A stretch of DNA of 11,053 bases from Acephala macrosclerotiorum. Its lineage: Eukaryota > Ascomycota > Leotiomycetes > Helotiales > Mollisiaceae. Location: positions 1 to 11,053 of the forward strand of contig MU119970.1 of the NCBI GenBank assembly GCA_014904845.1, written 5' to 3'. Shown in pieces: positions 1-8,100 of this stretch. The notes below the pieces were generated by a model. That model did no database searches and was not told where the DNA came from. It saw nothing but the letters and a program-made list of their open reading frames with translations. A program made the translations under genes and the position numbers. The number at the start of each line of letters is the position of its first letter. Positions within the stretch are counted from its first letter, which is position 1.

Positions 1-1375
1 GAGTAATTTAATACGTAATTTTTATAAATTAATATTTTTTTACAATTTTACAATTTTATAATTAAATTATTTAATTTCGAATAATACAATTAAAATAAAA
101 AATTTTTATTAATTGATTTTTAATTTTCAATTTTTAATAATTTAAATTTCTTTTTAATAATAATAAAAAACAAAATATACAATTCGCATATAAATAGTTT
201 TTAGTAAAATCTATTAAAATAATTCATTTTTTGATATCGTTTTATCAATATAAAAAAATAATAAAATATAAAATAAAAAAATTCAATTGTAAATCAATTC
301 GTTTTAATTAATAAATTAAATTTATTCGAAATAATTTGTAATTCGTAAATTAATTAATTAATTAAAATAAAAATAGAAAAAATTATTAATTAATTTATAG
401 TAAACGAAAGTTTTTTATGTACTAAAAAATACGTGATTAATATTGCTTTCGAAATTAATTATTTATAAGAATTTTTAAAAAGAAAATATATAATTTTATT
501 ATAATAATTATTAATTTATATAAAAAAATTTTAAAAAATATTTAATTATTATTTTTAAATTTTTTAAATATTATATATTATACAATTCAATCGATTTATA
601 ATTATTATAAAAATAAACAAAGTAATTTATTTTCATATATAAATAATATAAATAATAGTAATATAATTCAAGTTTTATTTCATTTAAAAATTAACGTTTA
701 AAAAAATAATTTTTAAATTAATATTATTTAAAAATAATTCTTAAAACAAAAAAATTTATATAGTAATAATTAATTTAAATCGTCAAATATTAATAATTTA
801 TAATTGAACAATTAATTTAATTTTTTGCGTTTAAAATCGAATAATTATTTTTTGAAAAATTAAAAAAATTCGATTTTTATTTTTAAAAATAATATAATTC
901 GTTCGTAAATCTTTTTAAAATCGTTTATTAATATAAAATAAAAAAACAATAAATATACGTAAAATTGTTATTTATTAAAATAAAAATAAAATTTGTTATT
1001 TCGAATTAAAATAATAATTAAAATCTTATAATCAATTATAATAATTTATAGTAAAATTTACTATTATTAAAATATAAATATAATTTATTAAAACAAATTA
1101 AAATTAAATAAAAAAAATTTATTTAATAATTTGTATTGTATTTTTTTATTATTTTTAATAATTGTTTATAAAACTAATTATTTAATAAAAAAATTAATAC
1201 GATTCAATCAAATAAAAAACGTAATTATTAAATAAAACTTTTTTTTTAAAAGTTTAATTAATAAATACTCAAATTTATCAATAATTACAAATTTAAATAA
1301 ATTTATAATATAATAAAAAAACGAGTAATTTTATATTACAATTTTAAATTTATTATTTTTAATTTAAAATATATT
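1..1375. other. Gene-free AT-rich segment, strands balanced
   Basis: I see no gene here. It consists of short mixed A and T runs with about 11 CpG per 600 bases. Outside CpG, G and C are balanced on the + strand (16 G and 17 C in bases 1-600), unlike the skewed segments further right. It holds one perfect TTAA tetranucleotide array at 350-365 and otherwise no repeat that stands out from the background. Confidence 0.75.
350..365. repeat. (TTAA)4 microsatellite
   Basis: Four perfect TTAA copies form a 16-base fully self-complementary array. TTAA is the target site of piggyBac-type elements, but no element is inserted here. In DNA this rich in A and T the motif is common, so this is recorded as a simple repeat only. 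Confidence 0.7.
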
Positions 1376-1380
1376 AAATC

Positions 1381-1587
1381 TTTGTATTTTTTTTTGTATT
1401 TTTTTTGAATTTATTTTTTTTTTTTTTTTTCGTTTATTTAATAAATAATTCTTTTTTTTTTTTTTTAAATTCTTTTTTTTTTTTATTATTTTTATTATTT
1501 TTATTTTTATTTTTATTATTTTTATTTTTATTTTTATTATTGTTTTTTTTATTGTTTTTTTTATTATTCTTTTTATTATTTTTATAG
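1381..1587 (+). repeat. T-rich low-complexity tract and imperfect TTTTTA-type microsatellite
   Basis: About 161 of 207 bases are T on the + strand. The left part has uninterrupted T runs of 17 (1414-1430), 15 (1452-1466) and 12 (1473-1484). From about 1481 the tract becomes an imperfect array of T4-5 blocks separated by A or ATTA, with two TTG interruptions near 1542 and 1553. A weaker T-rich continuation lies at about 1625-1680. One frame stays open for 60 codons from a TTG at 1405 and would encode almost only Phe and Leu. That is the automatic product of T runs, not a gene. Long poly(dA:dT) tracts generally resist nucleosome wrapping. They also change length by replication slippage, so the true length may differ between individuals or assemblies. 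Confidence 0.85.
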
Positions 1588-1680
1588 TAAATATTATAAT
1601 AATATTTATTAAATCGATATAAAATAAATTTTATTTTTATTATTTTTTTTATTTTTATTTATTTTATTATTTATTTAATA

Positions 1681-3284
1681 TTACTCGAAAATTTCAAATA
1701 ATTTTTTAATATAAATATTTTTAATAAATATCGTTTAATATACTCGAAATTGTTGTAATTAATTTATTTTATAAAATGTTTAAATTTATATTATATTTTT
1801 TTTAATTTATTTCAATTCGAAAAATTTTTATATTAAATATTTATTTATTTTATTATTATTTTTTAAATAAAAAGTATTATAATTAATTTGTAATTTTATA
1901 AACTTATAATTAATATTATATTTATAAATTATTTATTGAAAAATTTATTACAAATTATATTTTTTGAAAAAAATTGATTAAATTAAATTGTGATCGTAGA
2001 AAATTTGATTAAATAATAAGATTATTATAGAATTAATTGCGAAGTATTTAAAGTTTCAATATCGCGTTATTAATTCGAAATATAAATTCGTTTTTTTAAA
2101 TAAGTAATTATTAATTACTTTTAATAATATATTATATATATACAAAAGCGATTTAAAATCGAAATAAAAAACGTATAAATCGAACGAAAAATCTTAAAAA
2201 TAAATAATCGTTTTTTTATTTTACGATTTTAATTTTTAAATTACTTTTTATTTTCAAATTCGCATTTTTCAAATTAAATACTTTTAAAATCAAATATTTT
2301 TAGTATTTTATTTTCAAATTCAAAATTTTTTTTAATTTTCGTATTAAAATTCATTATTAATTCGTTTTCAATTTATTGAAACTTTAATTGGATTTTAAGT
2401 GCGATTAAATTAATCGTTAATTACTATAATTTCCCAATATAATAAACAATACTAATTAATAATAATTGATTTTTTTTTTATTTTTTAATAAAATAAAATA
2501 TTTCGTAAAAATAAGCAATTTAACGTTGTAAAATAAATAAATAGTTTTTAATTTATTTAAATTCAATTCGTTTTAATATCGAATATATACAATAAAAAAA
2601 AGCGTTTTTAATATTAGTATATTACGTAAAATTTATTATAATAATATTATTTAATTATTTAATAATATCGTTTATTATAAAAATATTAATAATAATATAT
2701 TTATTGAATTATATTACGTTTATTTATAAAACTAAAAAATTGAAAAAAAAGTAATAATATTTTATTATAAATATTTATTTTAAATATATGAAATTTATTT
2801 GATTAAATTTATTTTCGAGATAAACGATTACTTTATATATAAAAAATTAATTTTATTGATCGATAATAAGATTATTTTTAATTAAATTACGATAACTAGA
2901 AATACAAATAAATTTATACGATTATTAAAAAACGAAATTTAATATTTTTTACGAGATTTTTTCGATTTAATATTTTTATTACAAATTATATAAAATAATT
3001 AATAAGAGATTATACGTTTATTATTAGAATATAATATTTTTATATTAAAATAAAACGAGTATCAATATACGATATTATATTTTGTATTAATAAACGAATA
3101 CGTAAAAGTAATAAACGAGTTTTTTTTATATAGAGCGAATATATTTTTTATCAATAAAAAAAAGTAAATATTTCTATATTTATTAAAACAATAATAGTAT
3201 TTTTGAATAAAAAATTTATAGTATTTGTTTAAAATTTGAAAAAAAAATATAATATTGTATTTAGTAATTAATTAAAATTATTGA
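1681..3284. other. Gene-free AT-rich segment
   Basis: I see no gene here. CpG stays frequent, for example around 2040-2090, 2160-2215 and 3050-3120. Two of the rare homodinucleotide sites of the window are here, GG at 2390-2391 and CCC at 2433-2435. An inverted repeat of 8 bases around a 3-base spacer (2102-2120) is present, but such repeats are expected by chance at this composition. From about 2750 onward non-CpG G begins to outnumber C on the + strand. Confidence 0.7.
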
Positions 3285-3554
3285 AAAATAATCAATTTAT
3301 TAATTAATTATAGAACGAAAATAAATTTAATAAATAAATTTAATCGAATATTATTATATTATTTTATTTATTTGAAATACGAAATAATAATTAAATTTTT
3401 AATTAATAAAAAATTAATAATAACGACGAAAAACAATAATAAATATACGACGCGTAATTTGATTAAAAATTCAAATTGTATAATCAAAATTTTCAACGGT
3501 AAAAAAATCGAATTTTTATATATATATAAATCGTATAATTTTATTTTAATTTAA
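3285..3554 (+). other. Stop-free frame of 89 codons, probably not coding
   Basis: The frame is open from just after a TGA at 3282-3284 to a TAA ending at 3554. The first usable start is a TTG at 3372, giving 60 residues; there is no ATG in that frame. The predicted product is rich in Lys, Asn and Ile, as composition alone dictates, and I recognise no domain. In the 60 codons from 3372, G or C occurs 4 times at position 1, 9 at position 2 and 13 at position 3. A real gene in AT-rich DNA normally shows the opposite, with position 3 poorest. No ribosome-binding site or neighbouring gene supports it. About 90 stop-free codons is longer than expected for this composition (my rough estimate is well under one such run per window). 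An old decayed coding fragment is therefore possible but unproven. Confidence 0.2.
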
Positions 3555-4500
3555 AAAAAGATTTTTTATAATATTAAAATTTAAAATTATTTTTTTGTTT
3601 TTATTTATTATATATATTTTCTTTATATGCAATTTTGTTTTTTATTAAAATTAAAACTTTTAATAATTTTTAAAAAAATCGTAATTTATATTTCTTTTTT
3701 TCGATTCGTATTATTAAATGTATTATATTATTCTAATTACGCGACGTTATTACGTTTATATATTTTCAATTAAATAAGTAATTAATATATATATTTAATT
3801 TTCGATATTTTAAAAAAAAATTTTAGTAATTAATATATTTAAAAATTTAAAATTTTTAACGATTTAATAATCAATTTTTAATAGTTTTTTAATATTAAAA
3901 ACTTTTAATTTTTAGTAATTCTTTTTACGATAATAAATTCAATTTTATAATTAAATATTCTACAAATATAATCGATTAATTCGAATTAGAATATTACAAA
4001 ATTGTATTTAAAATTATATAATAAAAAATAATATAAAATAATATTAAAATAAAATTTTATATTAATAAATTTTAATCAGTAATTTTTATTTTATTATAAT
4101 TTCGTTTTTATTATTATTTTACGAGTTTATTAAAAACGAAAATAAAAATAATAAAAAGTATTAATATATAATTTAAATATATAACAATTAAAAATAAAAT
4201 TGTATATTTTTAAAAAAAAATTTTTAAACGTTAATTTTAAATTTTTTATTTAAATTAATAACGATTTTTAAATAAAAATAAATTATTATAATTTTTATTT
4301 AAATCGTTAAAATATATATTATTCGAATAATATTTTTAATTTAAAATAAAAATTTATTAATATATAAATTTATAATTTTTGTAAAATAAATATTTATTTA
4401 ATAATTATTAAAATCGTATTTTATAAAATCGTTAAATTTTTTATTAATATAATTTATTTTTTTTTTAATTGTAATTGTATTTTGAAAAAAAATATTTTAA
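3555..4500. other. Gene-free AT-rich segment
   Basis: I see no gene here. It is low-complexity A/T sequence with A9-T5 type runs (for example near 4211-4225) and scattered CpG, including a CpG-dense spot around 3740 where GCG and ACG lie close together. Many short self-complementary stretches of the form A-run then T-run occur; these are expected at about 45% each of A and T. Confidence 0.65.
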
Positions 4501-4850
4501 AGTTTTTTTTTTATAATAATATTTAAAAGATTATATTGAAACGTTAAATAAATTTTATTTCGAATTGTATTATTGAAATCTCGAATTCGATTAATAGTAA
4601 AAAATATGATTTTTTAATAATATTTTAATTTATGTAAAAATACGAAAACGAGAAAATTGTAAATATAATTCGTATTGTATTTACGTAAAAATACGTCGGT
4701 TTTATTAAGAAGAAATAGAGTTTTTTAGTGATTAATAAATTTAAAAATAAAAGAAAATTGTTTTTCGAGTTTTGTTATATCGTTATTTAAATCTTTAGCG
4801 AATATTTGTAAATGTTAATAAGAGTTGAAATTACTAAATACGATTTATTT
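4501..4850. other. G-skewed, least degenerate patch
   Basis: This patch and the bases up to 5100 show the strongest G excess of the window: 31 non-CpG G against 5 non-CpG C in 4501-5100 (+ strand), plus 16 CpG. It includes GAAGAAATAGAG-like purine stretches near 4708-4720 and one of the rare GG sites (4698-4699). All frames on both strands are broken; the longest minus-strand run I traced here is 36 codons (4617-4724), which is not above chance. It could be the remnant of a more complex sequence, such as an old gene or transposon, that decayed less than its surroundings. The sequence alone does not identify a parent. Confidence 0.4.
4634..4695. repeat. 11-bp direct repeat with an imperfect hairpin
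   Basis: GTAAAAATACG occurs at 4634-4644 and again at 4685-4695, offset by 51 bases. The second copy closes an imperfect hairpin in which CGTATT (4671-4676) pairs with AATACG (4690-4695). Inside it lies the perfect palindrome TTTACGTAAA (4680-4689), with a three-base bulge (4677-4679). The repeat contains a CpG and a non-CpG G, so it is a little less likely by chance than the pure A/T repeats elsewhere. No function is assigned. Confidence 0.45.
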
Positions 4851-5060
4851 TTTTATTTTATATTAAAAATTATATTTTTTATAATTTAATAATTCGTTAT
4901 ATTTTTAATCAAATTTTATAAAATTGAAAAATTGAATTAAAATTTATTTAAATTTAATTATATTAAAAATTTTAAAATTAATATTTTAAATTACAAATTT
5001 TATATATAAATAAAATAAAAAATATTAAATTTTTTATAAATTTATATATAAATTAAACGA

Positions 5061-5075
5061 TTTTTTTTTTTTTTT
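5061..5075 (+). repeat. T15 homopolymer
   Basis: Fifteen uninterrupted T directly follow an ACGA. At the local T frequency a run of this length is rarer than chance predicts, which suggests slippage expansion. Sequencing length errors are also likely here. Confidence 0.8.
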
Positions 5076-6548
5076 ATAATTAATTATATATAATTTTTGT
5101 ATTTTATATTTAATTTAATTTTTGAATTATATAAAAAATATATTTAATAAAAATTAAAAATATAAAAAGTTTTTATTAATTTAAATTAACGCGTTATAAA
5201 AATATAAATAAACGCAAAAAAAGTATTTTAATATAAAATAATAAAATAAATTGTATTTAATAATTTCAGTTTTTACTAAAAATAATATTACTAAAAAGTA
5301 ATTTTTATTATATAAAACGATTTTCAAAAACGTTTTAATAGTATTTTAACGATTAAAGTTTTATTAATTTTAAATAGTTTATTAATACGTGTATTAATAA
5401 ATTGAAAAATTACGATCAAAATTAAATATTATATTAAAAAAATATAATAAAACTACGATTTTTTTTCGTTATAATATTATCAAATAAATAATTCGATATT
5501 TATTATAAATAAAATAATACGAAAATCAAAATAAGATTTTTTTGTTTGATTTTTATTGTAAAATGATTTTAAAATAAATAATTTTAATTAATTTTAATAA
5601 TATTATCGATTGCGAATTTTATTATATATAATTCGATTAATTTTATAAATTTTTTATTATTAAATAAAATTTTTATATTATAATTTATTATTTAAATTGT
5701 AATTTAAAATCGTTAAATTATAAAAAATTAAATTGTTTTTATTTTATATATTTAAATTTATATAATTGATTTTAATTTTATTAATTTTAAAAAATAAAAA
5801 CGAACGATTTTCGAATTAATTTTAAAAATTAATTATATTAAAATTATTCGAGTAATTATTAATTATTTTAATTAAATTTAATTTAATGTAATTAAAATTG
5901 ATTTTTCGAAATTAAATCGTATTAATTATAATTTTATTCGAAACGAATATCGCAATCGATTTTTTTTTAATAATTTAAAATATTTTAATATTATATTAAA
6001 AATATTAAATACTTTTCAAAAAATTGAATTTCTAATTATATTTAATTAATTTTATTGTAATTTGATTTGTATTTTCATAATATCGAAAAAAAAAAACGTC
6101 GAAAAAATTAATAAATTTTAATTTACGAAATTTTAAAATTTTAATTTAAATAAAAATTTTATTAAACATTTTTTTATTAAAATTTATATAGCGTTTTCTA
6201 ATATAAAAATACTTTATACTATCGAATATAATTTTCTTTTTATCAAAATTATATTTAATATATTTTTATTTTTTTATTTTAAAACAAATAATATAAACAA
6301 ATATATTTAATTTAAAAAAAATTTAAAACAAATTATAAAATTTTTTATTATTTATAAAAAACGACAATAAACGAGTTTTGATATTTGTATAAATTATTTT
6401 CATATATTAAATAAAAAAATCGAAATATTTTATATACGTTAAATTAAAAAAATTAATATTATTTTAATGTAATTTGAATTTAAAAAAATAATAATACAAA
6501 AAATTTTATTCGATTTAAACTCGAATTAATAATTGGTTTTATATAATC

Positions 6549-6584
6549 AAAAAAAAAAAAATTTATAAAAAGTTTTTTTTTTTT
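6549..6584. repeat. A13/T12 inverted homopolymer hairpin
   Basis: An A13 run (6549-6561) is followed after 11 bases (TTTATAAAAAG) by a T12 run (6573-6584). The two arms can pair as a 12-bp A:T stem. Paired A and T runs of this length are rarer than the short palindromes elsewhere and could extrude or cause polymerase slippage. I assign no terminator role because there is no gene upstream on either strand. Confidence 0.6.
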
Positions 6585-7106
6585 ATACTAATTTTATAAA
6601 CGTTTTTTAAAATTGTTTTTAAAATATTTTATAAATATTTTAATTTAATATTAATATAAATAATATTAATCAATATTTTTTCATTTAAAATATTTTTGTA
6701 AATATATAAAATTTATTTAAAACGAAAATATTGATCGATTCAAATACAAATAACAAATACGTATTAATCAAATTTATTTATTTCATTTTTTAATTTAAAT
6801 AATTTTTCGATTATATATTTGTACGTTTTTTTATTTTAATTATATAATAAAATTTTATTAATATATTTGAATTTATATAAAATTGGAAATATATATTTTA
6901 TTAACGATTTTAAATTCAAATTTTAAAACTCGAATTAACGATTTTTTTAATTTAATTTTATTTATAATAATAAAAAAAAAAAATAATATTTATTAAATAT
7001 TGAAAAGTTTGAAAACGTTTATAAATTATTAAACGAATTTTATAATAATTTGTAAAAACGATTACATCGAACAAATAAAATAACGAGATAATAATAATAA
7101 ATTTTC

Positions 7107-7139
7107 AAAAAAAAAAAAAAAATAAAATAAAATAATAAA
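7107..7139 (+). repeat. A16 run with AAAT-type array
   Basis: A 16-base A run (7107-7122) continues into imperfect AAAAT/AATAA units to about 7139. It looks like a simple A-rich microsatellite. It could mark the poly(A) end of a decayed retroposed copy, but no target-site duplication or recognisable body is visible to its left. Confidence 0.6.
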
Positions 7140-8100
7140 AATTATTTTTATAGTAATTATTATATTTATTATTTTTTTAATTTGTTTATTGTTTAATATA
7201 ATAATAAACGATCGATTTAAATTGTTTAATAATATATTTAACGTCGAAAAATCGTATTGAACTATTTTTATTAGTATTATTATTAATGTAAAAATAATAA
7301 ATATTTTTATATATATAATAAATAAAATATATATTAAATAAAAAAATTCGAAAAAATATTTAAAAAATTAAATAATAAAAAATACAAAAAATAATAATCA
7401 AAATTTTAAAAAGTATTTTTATTTTTATATATTTATTAATTTCATATTATTATTCGCAATAAAAATCTATTTTTGTATAATCAATAAAAAAAATCGATTA
7501 AAAAAATTGATTTTATTGTTTTTTAAATAAATCGACGATTTATAATTGTAATATAATATATTAATACTTTGAATAATTAAAATAATTTCGTCGATTTATT
7601 ATATAATAATATAAAAAAAACAAAATATTAATATAATAACGTTATTAGAAAAAGAATTTTTAGTGTATAAATTGTACAATTTCTCAAAATAAATTACAGT
7701 TTTTTAAAATTTTTAAAAACGAATAAAATACAATATAAAAAACTTCAAATAAAAAACAAATTTTTTATACAAACTATAAAAAATATTAATAAAATTTTAT
7801 CAATAGTTTATTTTAATAAATTGTTTTTTTATTCGTTATTCGTATAATAAATCGATAAAATTATTATAATTATTTAAAGACTAATATATTATATTTTAAT
7901 TGTAGATTATCAATTGTTTTAAAAATAAAATTTTGTATACAAATCGTATTATATATAAAAAGCGTTCGTTTTAGTATTATTTAATAAGATTTTTTATATA
8001 ATCGAAATTCTTTTCAATTTTAATTATATTAACGTTTACTTAAAAACAAATATCACGTTTTAATATATGTTTATTAAACGTTTATTTTTCAAAATTATTG

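Larger units (their letters stand above)
4851..8100. other. Gene-free AT-rich segment where strand skew changes sign
   Basis: I see no gene here. Non-CpG G and C become comparable (13 G and 19 C in 6001-6600), between the G-rich left-centre and the C-rich right. Local blocks still alternate: G-rich around 5520-5580 and 7150-7300, C-rich around 6180-6300 and 6740-6780. Homopolymers include T15 (5061-5075), A12 (6972-6983) and A16 (7107-7122). Two 14-base palindromes, at 7634-7647 and 7669-7682, lie 21 bases apart, but each is within chance expectation. Confidence 0.65.

Noticed and set aside
1405..1587. 60-codon open frame of Phe and Leu starting at TTG
   Set aside because: It is the translation of a T-rich low-complexity tract. 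There is no ATG, no domain and no codon structure; a T-only strand cannot form stops.
4617..4724. 36-codon stop-free run on the minus strand in the G-skewed patch
   Set aside because: At about 11% stops per codon, dozens of runs this long are expected in the window by chance, and the translation shows no recognisable motif.
7634..7682. Two 14-base palindromes close together, and similar ones elsewhere (8-3-8 at 2102-2120, 6-4-6 at 5287-5302, 15-base at 9143-9157)
   Set aside because: With A and T each near 45%, any base pair matches with probability of about 0.41, so around 20 perfect 14-base palindromes are expected in 11 kb.
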